A model generated the notes under the pieces. The model saw only the letters and a list, made by a program, of their open reading frames with translations, made no database searches and was not told the origin of the DNA. A stretch of 63,405 nt of DNA from Enterococcus gallinarum NBRC 100675 (GTDB lineage: Bacteria > Bacillota > Bacilli > Lactobacillales > Enterococcaceae): positions 1 through 63,405 of the forward strand of contig NZ_BCQE01000024.1 of NCBI RefSeq assembly GCF_001544275.1. Reading direction: 5' to 3'. Made by a program: the position numbers and the translations under genes. Each line of letters begins with the position of its first letter. Position 1 is the first letter of the stretch. This document shows, in pieces, positions 42,605 to 51,084 of this stretch.

Positions 42605-44748
42605 CCTATCAATTCGCATTAGTCGGCAATCCCAATAGCGGCAAAACTAGCACCTTCAACCAACTGACGGGGGCCAAGCAAACCGTTGGGAACTGGCCGG
42701 GAGTGACAGTCGAACGAAAATCAGGAAAGCTCCGTAAAGCCAAAGAAATCACGATCCAGGATTTGCCGGGTATCTATTCATTGTCTCCTTATACTCCTGA
42801 AGAAGTGATCTCGAGAAATTATTTGGCAGAAGCCCCCATCGATGCGGTTTTAGATATCGTTGATGGAACGAACTTGGAGCGGAATCTCTACCTCACTTTA
42901 CAATTGTTGGAAATGGGTCTGCCTACAATAGTGGGAATCAATATGATCGATCTTTTAAAGCGCAAAGGGATCCAGATCAACTTTGAGAAGCTAGCCTATG
43001 GCTTAGGCGTACCGGTTGTGGGAATCAGTGCCTTGAAACAACAGGGACTGAATAAGCTGATCGATGCTGCAAAGAAAAGAGCAGGAAATGGTCAGTCAAG
43101 CGTCATCTACGATTCACGTTTAGAGGCGGCTTTAGCAGAGATCATTGGTCTATTGCCAACTGAAATTCCCGAGAGCAAACGACGCTGGATTGCTGTCAAG
43201 CTGTTTGAAGGTGACGAATTGATTCGTCAACAAGTCGCTTTGACTCCGAGCGATGAAAAAGAATTAGCGGAAATCATTAAAATCACGGAAATGATTTTTG
43301 ATGAGCAAAGCGATGCAATTATAGTAAACGAACGGTATGGATTCATTCAACAATTGTTAGCTTTAGCAACAGTCAAGGAAGAAGAGTACCGCTTGTCCTT
43401 AAGCGACAAAATCGACCGTGTGTTGACCCACCGCCTACTGGCACTACCGATTTTTGCCCTTTTCATGTGGGGAATCTACTTCTTATCCATCCAATCGATC
43501 GGTACGATGGGCACCGACTGGGTCAATGATGTCCTGTTTGGCAGCTTAGTCCCGGATATTCTGCAGCAGTTGATGAACCAATGGCAGGTGGCACAATGGC
43601 TGCAGGAATTGATCCAAGATGGGATCGTGGCAGGTGTCGGGGCTGTCCTTGGATTTGTCCCTCAAATTTTTGTGCTCTTTTTTTGTTTGGCTTTATTAGA
43701 AGATTGTGGCTACATGGCACGAATCGCTTTTGTGATGGATCGTTTGTTCCGGAAGTTTGGCTTATCTGGGAAATCCTTCATTCCGATGCTGATCGCTACT
43801 GGCTGTGGGGTTCCAGGAGTCATGGCGAGCCGAACCATCGAAAATGAAAAAGATCGTCGTTTGACCGTTATGGTTACGACTTTTATGCCTTGTTCTGCCA
43901 AACTGCCAATCATTGCACTGATTTCCGGGGCGTTCTTTCCCGAAAGCTCATGGGTCGCACCATCGGCTTACTTCATTGGGATGGGAGCCATTGTTTTATC
44001 AGGCATTGCATTGAAAAAGACCGCTCTCTTTGCCGGCGATCCAGCGCCTTTTATCATGGAATTGCCTGCCTATCATTTGCCGCAACTAGGAACCGTGTTG
44101 AAAAGTGCGATTGATCGGGCCGTAGCTTTCATCAAAAAAGCCGGAACGATCATCTTCGTTGCATGTATCTTTATCTGGTTTACTTCTAGCTACAACTTTA
44201 CCTTTGATCGAGTGGGGGAAGAAGAAAGCATCTTAGCCTTTTTCGGCCGTTTGTTAGCACCGATTTTTGCGCCACTAGGCTGGGGCACTTGGCGAGGTGC
44301 CGTGGCGACCATTACAGGATTGGTGGCAAAAGAAAATGTCATCGGGACTTTTGGGATTTTGTACGGCCAAAGTGGGGTTTCTGAAACCGGTACAGAGATC
44401 TGGCAAGTGCTGCGAGGCGATTACACCCCAGTAGCCGCCTACTCCTTTTTGATTTTTAACTTATTGTGTGCCCCTTGTTTTGCGGCCATCGGCGCGATCC
44501 ATCGTGAAATGGGGGATAGCAAGTGGACTTGGTTGGCTATTAGTTACCAGTGTGGACTGGCTTATTGTGCAAGTCTGATTGTTTACCAATTCGGGCATAT
44601 CTTCTTTGAAGGAGGGCAACTGACAGTAGGAACCTTGGCAGCGTTGATTGTTCTTGGTTTGTTGCTGTTTGCTCTGATAAAGAGACCCCAACAAAAAAAT
44701 TCACCACTATTACAAGTAGTCGGAGAAGTAGTAGGAGGCGAAAAATGA
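42601..44748 (+). CDS. feoB: Ferrous iron transporter B
   Basis: Main Fe2+ permease, 715 residues. The N-terminal GTPase has G1 GNPNSGKTS, G3 DLPGIYSL and G4 NMIDLL. About ten membrane helices follow with two Gate-type motifs, LIATGCGVPGVMASRTIEN and FMPCSAKLPIIAL. It overlaps feoA by four bases and the downstream small gene by four bases (ATGA), giving a tight operon. Confidence 0.97.
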   Translation: MTYQFALVGNPNSGKTSTFNQLTGAKQTVGNWPGVTVERKSGKLRKAKEITIQDLPGIYSLSPYTPEEVISRNYLAEAPIDAVLDIVDGTNLERNLYLTLQLLEMGLPTIVGINMIDLLKRKGIQINFEKLAYGLGVPVVGISALKQQGLNKLIDAAKKRAGNGQSSVIYDSRLEAALAEIIGLLPTEIPESKRRWIAVKLFEGDELIRQQVALTPSDEKELAEIIKITEMIFDEQSDAIIVNERYGFIQQLLALATVKEEEYRLSLSDKIDRVLTHRLLALPIFALFMWGIYFLSIQSIGTMGTDWVNDVLFGSLVPDILQQLMNQWQVAQWLQELIQDGIVAGVGAVLGFVPQIFVLFFCLALLEDCGYMARIAFVMDRLFRKFGLSGKSFIPMLIATGCGVPGVMASRTIENEKDRRLTVMVTTFMPCSAKLPIIALISGAFFPESSWVAPSAYFIGMGAIVLSGIALKKTALFAGDPAPFIMELPAYHLPQLGTVLKSAIDRAVAFIKKAGTIIFVACIFIWFTSSYNFTFDRVGEEESILAFFGRLLAPIFAPLGWGTWRGAVATITGLVAKENVIGTFGILYGQSGVSETGTEIWQVLRGDYTPVAAYSFLIFNLLCAPCFAAIGAIHREMGDSKWTWLAISYQCGLAYCASLIVYQFGHIFFEGGQLTVGTLAALIVLGLLLFALIKRPQQKNSPLLQVVGEVVGGEK

Positions 44749-44876
44749 TTGCAACGATTCTTTTAAGTCTAGTGATCTTTGGCTATGCAGGAAAAGTGCT
44801 TTATCGAATGGTCAAAAAAGGCAGTTGTTCTGATTGCCACCAAAGCTGTCCGGTAAAGCATGAAGAGAAAATCTAA
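44745..44876 (+). CDS. FeoB-associated Cys-rich membrane protein
   Basis: A 43-residue protein with one membrane helix (IATILLSLVIFGYAGKVLY) and a Cys motif CSDCHQSC. This type of small protein commonly follows feoB in Firmicutes and is thought to take the FeoC role, with the cysteines possibly holding iron or sensing oxygen. It overlaps feoB (ATGA) and has GGAGG upstream. Confidence 0.88.
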   Translation: MIATILLSLVIFGYAGKVLYRMVKKGSCSDCHQSCPVKHEEKI

Positions 44877-44930
44877 AATCATCCATGAATCTAACGCCAG
44901 TTTTATTAGGTAACTAGCGAGTATGAGTAA

Positions 44931-44965
44931 AGCAGTTAGGCAGAAATGCCTAGCTGCTCTTTTTA
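44931..44965 (+). terminator. Terminator of the feo operon
   Basis: AGCAGTTAGGCA / TGCCTAGCTGCT stem around GAAA, followed by CTTTTT. Confidence 0.85.
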
Positions 44966-45010
44966 TGAGAAAAGGCTATCAAAAGAACTGTTTCTTTAGT
45001 ATGATTAATT
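44961..45010 (+). repeat. Dispersed ~49-bp repeat, copy A
   Basis: The stretch from ATGAGAAAAGGCTATC to TATGATTAATT matches 58002-58048 at about 45 of 49 bases. It lies upstream of the CapA-like gene. It could be a shared regulatory region or the trace of a mobile repeat. Between here and 45175 only AT-rich promoter-like sequence (TATATATAATATTTATT) is seen. Confidence 0.6.
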
Positions 45011-45175
45011 ATATATATAATATTTATTTGCTATATATAGTTCTTTTATCGAAAGGAAATTAGCGATTTTAGCTCATTCAAAGCAGAAAAGCAAGAAACC
45101 GTGCAATGCATAACGTGATAGGTAATGAGAAAATGTTGACAAAGAAGGCTAATATTGGGAAGGCGGAGAGCAGCA

Positions 45176-46432
45176 ATGAGGCAACAACGAAGGATTGAAC
45201 AACGGAAAAGACAGCTTCTATGGGCATTGAGCATAAGTTTACTGCTTGTTACGATTGCCGTTAGTTATTGGCTGATTCACACCATGCGTACTGGGACTGA
45301 TTCGTCAACAAGCTCCCCAGATAACCAAGTGTCACTTTCTACTTCCAGCCAAGAAACAACAACGGCCTCTCAATCGTCGAAAATTACTCTGACAGCAAGT
45401 GGCGATATGCTCTATCACAGACCAGTTTATATGAGTGCATTTGATGGGAAACGCTATGATTTTGACAATGACTTTGAGCAGGTGCAACCGTTGATCGCTT
45501 CTGCCGATATTGCTTTTGGTGACTTTGAAGGCACCATCAATCCCAACAAAGAACTAGGCGGTTATCCTACCTTTAATGCGCCTCCGAATGTAGTAGAAAG
45601 TATCAAAGCAGCTGGTTTTGATGTGATTGATCTAGCCCATAATCATATTTTGGATACTGGAATCGAAGGGCTTAAAACGACTGCTAATGCTTTTCAGGAG
45701 ATTGGATTGGAGCCGATTGGTATCAATGTAAATGATCAAGGGATATTCGTCAAAGAAGCCAATGGCATCAAAGTAGCGATGCTGGCTTATGCTTACGGAT
45801 TCAATGGCAATGAAGCTAGCTTGGCACCGGAAGAATATACGACCTATTTAAAAGATTTATCCATGGAAAAAGTAGCAGCTGAAATCAAAGAGGCAGAGAA
45901 AGTAGCCGACATCACCGTTGTTATGCCGCAACTCGGTGTAGAATATTCCTTAGAACCTACAGAAGAACAGCAGAAGATTTATCGACAAATGATCGACCTC
46001 GGAGCGGACATCATTTTTGGCGGTCATCCACATGTCGCTGAACCAACAGAAATCATCGAAAAAGACGGCGAGAAAAAATTTATTCTCTATTCAATGGGAA
46101 ATTTGCTATCCAATCAACGCTACGAAACAGTCAACAACTATTGGACCGAGCGAGGGGTCATTCCAGAAGTCGAGCTCACAAAAGAAGGTGATCGTACATT
46201 TTTGAGTGATATCAAGCTGCATCCAACATGGGTCTCTAAAGAGCCGATCCCTGATCGTAGATATGACGATCCAGAGTTTGGCACTACCGAAGCCTATGAT
46301 TTTCAAGTTGTACTGGCAGAAGAATATCTTCCTGGGGGGAAGTATGCGGATAAAGTACCCGAAGACAAACGCCAGCGAATCGAAACCGCGTATCATGAAA
46401 TGATGGAGCTGCTAAATTTAAAATGGAAATAA
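45176..46432 (+). CDS. CapA-family (poly-gamma-glutamate synthesis type) membrane-anchored metallophosphatase-like protein
   Basis: Protein of 418 residues. The basic N-terminus is followed by a signal anchor (LLWALSISLLLVTIAVSYWLI), a Ser/Thr linker, and a CapA domain with TASGDMLYHRPVY, ADIAFGDFEGTINP, DLAHNHILDTG and FGGHPHVAEPTE, where the Asp/Asn/His residues are metal-binding in calcineurin-like enzymes. The role in capsule or wall metabolism is unproven since no capB/capC are adjacent. The ATG at 45176 follows GGAG; a TTG seven codons earlier is less likely. Confidence 0.88.
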   Translation: MRQQRRIEQRKRQLLWALSISLLLVTIAVSYWLIHTMRTGTDSSTSSPDNQVSLSTSSQETTTASQSSKITLTASGDMLYHRPVYMSAFDGKRYDFDNDFEQVQPLIASADIAFGDFEGTINPNKELGGYPTFNAPPNVVESIKAAGFDVIDLAHNHILDTGIEGLKTTANAFQEIGLEPIGINVNDQGIFVKEANGIKVAMLAYAYGFNGNEASLAPEEYTTYLKDLSMEKVAAEIKEAEKVADITVVMPQLGVEYSLEPTEEQQKIYRQMIDLGADIIFGGHPHVAEPTEIIEKDGEKKFILYSMGNLLSNQRYETVNNYWTERGVIPEVELTKEGDRTFLSDIKLHPTWVSKEPIPDRRYDDPEFGTTEAYDFQVVLAEEYLPGGKYADKVPEDKRQRIETAYHEMMELLNLKWK

Positions 46433-46470
46433 GCAGCTGAATCTGTCTCACTAACCTATGACATGTATTA

Positions 46471-46507
46471 AGCAGACATCTTTTGAATCAAGATGTCTGC
46501 TTTTTTC
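46471..46507 (+). terminator. Terminator of the CapA-like gene
   Basis: AGCAGACATCTT / AAGATGTCTGCT perfect stem with T-run. Confidence 0.93.
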
Positions 46508-46799
46508 TGTTTTATTCAGTGTTTAGATCAATGTGCAGCAGATCTTAAGAAGCATTTAGTCCAATTTTTCTAGTAATGGCACCTATAAGTTGAACAGAAT
46601 GACAAAAACTGAGAGAGGGATAGCTGTTGTAAGTTGGTAAAACAGCAAAATTCAGCAAATTTCATTGGCTACAGTTCAGTTTTTCAAGCTTTTTTCTAGA
46701 AGAGATGAACGCAATCACTATTGCCGGTACCAGTGATATTGCTTATAGTAAACGCATACAAGAAGACTCGAGAATTCTTTGTACGAGAGGTGGTTAACT
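46508..46799. other. Leader/promoter region of the PTS operon
   Basis: No gene seen. The region ends with AGAGGTGG before the EIIA start. It should hold the promoter recognised by the PRD regulator encoded at the operon end, but I cannot pick a convincing -10/-35 pair. Confidence 0.4.
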
Positions 46800-47264
46800 T
46801 TGTTAAGCGAATTATTAAAAGAAGACTATATCCAATTGGATATCTCAGTAGAAAATTTTGACGAAGCAATCAAAGCATCCGCACAGCCGCTATTGACTGC
46901 CGATGTCATCGAGAATGAATACATTTCATCCATCCTTTCCATTTATCATGAGATTGGGCCTTACATTGTTATTACGAAACAAATTGCGCTGCCTCATGCA
47001 CCCATAGAGAAGGGTGCAAAGAAATTAGCATTAGGATTCACTCGATTAGAACGACCCGTCATTTCTGGTCATGAATCAAATGACCCCGTCAAGTTTTTGT
47101 TTCCTCTTAGCGCACCAGACAATGAATCCCATATTTCATTGTTATCCGAACTGGCTGAGTTGCTGGGCAACAAAGACTTTCTGGAATTATTAGGAAGGAT
47201 GACCGAAAAAAAAGAGCTAATCGCATTTCTAAAAAAATTTGAAGGAGAGAATAACTATGCATAA
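46800..47264 (+). CDS. PTS EIIA component (mannitol/fructose EIIA superfamily)
   Basis: Protein of 154 residues. The phospho-acceptor His lies in QIALPHAPIEKGAKKLALG, typical of the PTS_EIIA_2 fold found with ascorbate-type EIIB/EIIC systems. A TTG start at 46800 follows AGAGGTGG; longer in-frame starts have no ribosome binding site. It overlaps the EIIB gene by eight bases. First gene of a catabolic operon of seven genes including the regulator. Confidence 0.88.
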   Translation: MLSELLKEDYIQLDISVENFDEAIKASAQPLLTADVIENEYISSILSIYHEIGPYIVITKQIALPHAPIEKGAKKLALGFTRLERPVISGHESNDPVKFLFPLSAPDNESHISLLSELAELLGNKDFLELLGRMTEKKELIAFLKKFEGENNYA

Positions 47265-47532
47265 AGCATTGATTGCCTGTCGAGCAGGCGTAGGCTCAAG
47301 TCTGATGTTAAAAATCAAAGTGAATGAAGTCATCCGGGAAAACGACTTTCCAATCGAGGTGGAACATGCGTCTTTAGATGCTGTCTCCGGCTTTACGGGA
47401 GATTTGATCATTACTTTGACAGATGTTGCCAATGAATTAAGAGAAAAAAATTTACAGCAAACCATTATTGGGATCAACAACATCGTTGATAAGAAAGAAA
47501 TCAAAGAAAAAATCGCAGCCGCATTAGTCTAA
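47257..47532 (+). CDS. PTS EIIB component (ascorbate/galactitol-like)
   Basis: Protein of 91 residues with phospho-Cys8 in the loop ALIACRAGVGSSLMLK. This P-loop form is shared by lactose, galactitol and ascorbate-type EIIB proteins; its pairing with a UlaA-type EIIC points to the ascorbate (SgaB/UlaB) group. GAAGGAGAG precedes the ATG at 47257. Confidence 0.9.
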   Translation: MHKALIACRAGVGSSLMLKIKVNEVIRENDFPIEVEHASLDAVSGFTGDLIITLTDVANELREKNLQQTIIGINNIVDKKEIKEKIAAALV

Positions 47533-47555
47533 AAATCAATGAAGGAGAAACGCTC

Positions 47556-48818
47556 ATGGATTTAATTATCAGTTTTCTTAGTACGCCAGCCGTACTTTTA
47601 GGTTTAGTTGCAATGATTGGGTTATTGGCCCAAAAAAAATCAATGACCGAAGTGTTGACTGGAACCTTTAAAACCATCATCGGTTTCTTAGTATTCAGTT
47701 CCGGCGGTTCGATCATGACTGGCGCACTACAGAATTTCAATACCCTATTCCAAAAAGGGTTCAACATCGTAGGGGTCGTTGCATCGCCAGAGGCCGCCAC
47801 TGCACTAGCCCAAACAGAATTTGCATTTGTGACCAGTTGTACATTGATTCTCGGCTTTTTGATGAACTTAGTCATTGCTCGAATCACACCATTTAAAAAT
47901 ATTTTCTTTACCACAGGACATAGTTTGTTTTTCGCTTGTGTGTTGTCATTGATTCTAAAGGCTCATCAGTTTGCTGATATTCCAGCGATATTAATTGGCG
48001 GAACATTACTCGGCTTTTTCTCTGCTGCGTTACCTCAGCTGTGCCAACCATTTATGCGGCGCATTACTGGCAGTGATGAGACCGCCATTGGACACTTTAA
48101 CATGGTGGGGTATGCATTGTCTGGTTACATTGGGATGCTATTTGGTAAACACAAAGATAAAACAACGGAACACATCAATTTTCCGAAATGGTTATCCTTT
48201 TTTAGAGACTTCTTGATGGGCGTTGCGGCAGTTATGCTAGTGCTATTCTATATCTCCGCATTGAAAGCGGGGCGAGATGTCACTCAAGAATTAGCAGGAA
48301 CGACTCATTGGCTGGTCTTTCCTTTCGTGCAGGCATTTACCTTTACTGCGGGGATGTCGATCTTGATGACTGGTGTTCGCATGTTCTTGTCCGAAATTAC
48401 GGCGGCATTTGTTTCGATCTCGGAAAAATTCATTCCAAATTCTCGTCCGGCATTGGATGTGCCAACTGTTTTCCCGTTTGCACCAACAGCAGTCATTGTA
48501 GGGTTCTTATCCTCTTATGTCGCTGGCTTATTGGGGGTGCTGGTTATGGTAGTCTTCAAGTTTCCAGTCGTGATCATTCCAGCAGCCCATATTTGTTTTT
48601 TCTCCGGAGGAACAGCCGGCGTTTTTGGAAACTCTACTGGCGGTTGGCGGGGAGCGATTGCAGGGTCCTTTGTCATCGGGCTGTTACTCGCCTTTTTACC
48701 AACAGTTCTTTACCCGGTGTATGGTAGCTTAGGCATCGAGGGATCGACATTCCCAAATATCGACTACAACGTCATGGGAATCTTATTAGATAAACTATTA
48801 AGTTTGTTTGGTCAGTAA
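47556..48818 (+). CDS. PTS EIIC component, SgaT/UlaA (ascorbate) family
   Basis: Permease of 420 residues with about ten to eleven membrane helices and UlaA-family motifs: FSSGGSIMTGALQNFNTLF near the N-terminus, TGSDETAIGHFNMVGYALSGYIG, and CFFSGGTAGVFGNSTGGWRGA near the end. UlaA moves L-ascorbate in enterobacteria, but members of the family in Firmicutes carry other sugars or sugar acids. The downstream enzymes here do not include UlaG, UlaD, UlaE or UlaF, so ascorbate is doubtful. Confidence 0.92.
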   Translation: MDLIISFLSTPAVLLGLVAMIGLLAQKKSMTEVLTGTFKTIIGFLVFSSGGSIMTGALQNFNTLFQKGFNIVGVVASPEAATALAQTEFAFVTSCTLILGFLMNLVIARITPFKNIFFTTGHSLFFACVLSLILKAHQFADIPAILIGGTLLGFFSAALPQLCQPFMRRITGSDETAIGHFNMVGYALSGYIGMLFGKHKDKTTEHINFPKWLSFFRDFLMGVAAVMLVLFYISALKAGRDVTQELAGTTHWLVFPFVQAFTFTAGMSILMTGVRMFLSEITAAFVSISEKFIPNSRPALDVPTVFPFAPTAVIVGFLSSYVAGLLGVLVMVVFKFPVVIIPAAHICFFSGGTAGVFGNSTGGWRGAIAGSFVIGLLLAFLPTVLYPVYGSLGIEGSTFPNIDYNVMGILLDKLLSLFGQ

Positions 48819-48852
48819 TCGATCGCTAAGACATTTGTCATCAGCTGAACTT

Positions 48853-48902
48853 CTGAATCTTTGCACGCAAAAAGAACTAGCTCAAAGTGTGCAAAGATTC
48901 AG
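48853..48902 (+). other. Intercistronic 14-bp stem-loop between EIIC and SIS genes
   Basis: CTGAATCTTTGCAC (48853-48866) and GTGCAAAGATTCAG (48889-48902) are exact reverse complements around a 22-base loop. No T-run follows, so it is probably an mRNA stability or processing element that sets different levels for transporter and enzymes. Confidence 0.75.
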
Positions 48903-48934
48903 TGAAAACGAATCAGTGACAGAAAGGATTTTCT

Positions 48935-49549
48935 ATGGAAACAACGAATTTAGCTTATTTTTTGCAAACAACCAAAGATGAGCTTACAGCTTATTTGAAT
49001 GAGATCAATCAACAACAGTTGATCGATGCAGCTGAACTGATCGTTGCTGCAAAAAAAAAGAAGGGGCGTGTGCATGTGACTGGCATCGGTAAGCCAAGTC
49101 ATGTTGCGGAATATATAGCAGCTTTGCTTTCTTCCACAGGCACTCCTACCTATTTTTTAGATGGAACTGAAACGATCCACGGCTCTGCCGGACAAGCCGA
49201 AAAAGGGGATGTCGTGATTGCTATTTCCAATAGCGGCGAAACAGAAGAATTGAAAAAATCGCTTCTTACTCTGAAAGCTTTAGGAATAAAAGTCATCGGA
49301 GTGAGTGGAGGTATCGACTCATGGCTGCAAAAACATTCCGATGCCTTCTTGTTTGCTGGCATCACGAATGAAGGAGATCCGTTGAACAAGCCCCCACGAA
49401 TCTCGATATTGGCAGAAATCATCGTTTTACAAAGCTTGTCGATTTTACTGCAGCAAGAAGCTGCCATTGATATTGATGATTATTATGCCTGGCATCCTGG
49501 AGGAAGCTTAGGGAGTGCTATCATGCAAGAAAGAAGTGTCGAAGAATGA
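48935..49549 (+). CDS. SIS-domain sugar-phosphate isomerase-like protein (KpsF/GutQ type without CBS)
   Basis: Protein of 204 residues forming a single SIS domain: RVHVTGIGKPSHVAEYIAALLSSTGTP, then VVIAISNSGETEELKKSL (sugar-phosphate binding Ser/Thr) and WHPGGSLGSA at the end, the signature of arabinose-5-phosphate isomerases. KdsD/KpsF proteins are about 320 residues with two CBS domains, which are missing here. It probably interconverts an aldose and ketose phosphate released by the PTS. Its stop overlaps the next gene (ATGA). Confidence 0.85.
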   Translation: METTNLAYFLQTTKDELTAYLNEINQQQLIDAAELIVAAKKKKGRVHVTGIGKPSHVAEYIAALLSSTGTPTYFLDGTETIHGSAGQAEKGDVVIAISNSGETEELKKSLLTLKALGIKVIGVSGGIDSWLQKHSDAFLFAGITNEGDPLNKPPRISILAEIIVLQSLSILLQQEAAIDIDDYYAWHPGGSLGSAIMQERSVEE

Positions 49550-50439
49550 AGATCGAAGGAATCATTACAGCCATGGTCACTCCTTTAGACGAGCAGGGAA
49601 TCGATCGAGCAGCCACTAGAAGGCTAGTCAATCAATTGATTGCGAAAGGGATCCATGGGTTATTTATTTTAGGGACCAACGGGGAGTTTTATGCATTGTC
49701 TCATGCTGAAAAGCTCGAATTGGCAACGATCGTTGTGGAAGAGACTGCAGGTCGGGTACCAGTATTTGCAGGAGCAGGCGGGATTTCGACAGAAGCTGTC
49801 ATTGATTTAGTGAATGAATTTCAAACCATTGGAGTCACAGCGGCTTCCATTATCACTCCTTATTTGATCAAGCTTACGGATCAAGAAGTGATCCAACATT
49901 ACAAAATGATTGCTGCAAAGACAAAGCTCCCATTGATTCTCTACAACATTCCTAAGAATACTGGCATTTCGATCAATGAAACCATTTTTAAAGCATTGCT
50001 GAAAATACCCACTATTATTGGTATCAAAGATAGCAGCGGGGATATTGAAAACCTCAAAAGCTATCTCAACTTGAATGGACGAGATGACTTTTCTATTTTA
50101 GTAGGTTCTGACTCTTTGATCTTGCAAGCATTGGAATGTGGAGCTGATGGGGCAGTCGCAGCGACTTCAAATGTCTTAACGACAACTGACTTATCTATTT
50201 ATCACGCATTTAAAATGGGGAAGATCCAGCAGGCAAGAAACTATCAATTAAGTATTGAAGACTTTCGCCGTATCTTAAAGTTCGGTACAGTACCCAGTGT
50301 CCTCAAATACAGCGTAGGTTGGATGGGGATTCCTGTTGGTGATCCTAAGCTGCCGGTGCTGCCAGTAGGTGAACAGGACTATCCAGAGATTCATCAAGTT
50401 TTAGCGGAATATCGAAAAGTGGAGGGATTCAATGAATAA
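49546..50439 (+). CDS. DHDPS/N-acetylneuraminate lyase-family aldolase
   Basis: Class I aldolase of 297 residues. Motifs are GTNGEFYALS (carboxylate binding), LILYNIPKNTG (catalytic Tyr) and IGIKDSSGD (Schiff-base Lys). It is unlikely to be lysine-biosynthetic DapA because it sits inside a sugar PTS operon; members of this family cleave 2-keto-3-deoxy sugar acids or sialic acids. It overlaps the SIS gene upstream and the KDPG-type aldolase downstream by eight bases. Substrate unknown. Confidence 0.88.
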   Translation: MKIEGIITAMVTPLDEQGIDRAATRRLVNQLIAKGIHGLFILGTNGEFYALSHAEKLELATIVVEETAGRVPVFAGAGGISTEAVIDLVNEFQTIGVTAASIITPYLIKLTDQEVIQHYKMIAAKTKLPLILYNIPKNTGISINETIFKALLKIPTIIGIKDSSGDIENLKSYLNLNGRDDFSILVGSDSLILQALECGADGAVAATSNVLTTTDLSIYHAFKMGKIQQARNYQLSIEDFRRILKFGTVPSVLKYSVGWMGIPVGDPKLPVLPVGEQDYPEIHQVLAEYRKVEGFNE

Positions 50440-51064
50440 GAAGCTCGCGATCCTCAACCGGATCCATAAAGAAAAAATCATGGCCATCGTACGGGTCGAA
50501 ACAGTGGAACGAGCCGTTGAAATTGTTGAAGGCTGTAAAGCCGGTGGTATAACTTGCTTGGAAATCAGTTATACGAATAACAATGCCGGAGAAATCATCA
50601 AGCAGTTAAAGGAAATCTATCAAGATGAAATCGTTGTCGGTGCTGGAACCGTATTGGATAGCGAAACCGCCCGGGATGCGATTATACATGATGCTGAATT
50701 CATTATCTCACCAGCTTTTTCCAAGGAAGTCGCACAGATAAGCAATCGCTATCAGATCAGCTATATGCCAGGCTGTAGCTCGATTTCTGAGGTTTTAGAA
50801 GCTCTTGAAGCAGGGGCGGATATGATCAAAGCATTTCCAACGTCTTCTTTACATGGGCCTGGGATCGTCTCAACGATCAAAACACCATTGCCGTTTGTCC
50901 CGATCTTATCTTCAGGTGGCGTTTCTTTGACAAATGTTACAGAGTGGTTGAATGCTGGTGTAGAATGTATGGGAGTTGGAACATTATTGACAAAAGGCTC
51001 GCAAGCAGAAATCGCGAAGAATGCGACACGTTTGCGCAAGGAGATTGACACATTTATGGATTAA
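50432..51064 (+). CDS. KDPG/KHG-family aldolase
   Basis: Protein of 210 residues with IMAIVRVE, LEISYTNNNA (Glu), VVGAGTVLD, FIISPAFS, MPGCSS and MIKAFPTSSLHGPG (Schiff-base Lys), the complete Eda signature. It splits a 2-keto-3-deoxy-6-phosphoaldonate to pyruvate and a triose phosphate. A second, DHDPS-type aldolase is encoded immediately upstream, an unusual pairing; one of the two may act as a dehydratase-like or epimerising step. Confidence 0.9.
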   Translation: MNKKLAILNRIHKEKIMAIVRVETVERAVEIVEGCKAGGITCLEISYTNNNAGEIIKQLKEIYQDEIVVGAGTVLDSETARDAIIHDAEFIISPAFSKEVAQISNRYQISYMPGCSSISEVLEALEAGADMIKAFPTSSLHGPGIVSTIKTPLPFVPILSSGGVSLTNVTEWLNAGVECMGVGTLLTKGSQAEIAKNATRLRKEIDTFMD

Positions 51065-51084
51065 CAAAGAGGGGAGTGAGGATC

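Noticed and set aside
46800-50439. L-ascorbate utilisation operon
   Set aside because: Only the transporter family fits; the lactonase, decarboxylase and epimerases of the ascorbate pathway are absent.
49546-50439. DapA of lysine biosynthesis
   Set aside because: Embedded with overlapping starts in a PTS sugar operon, so a catabolic aldolase is more likely.
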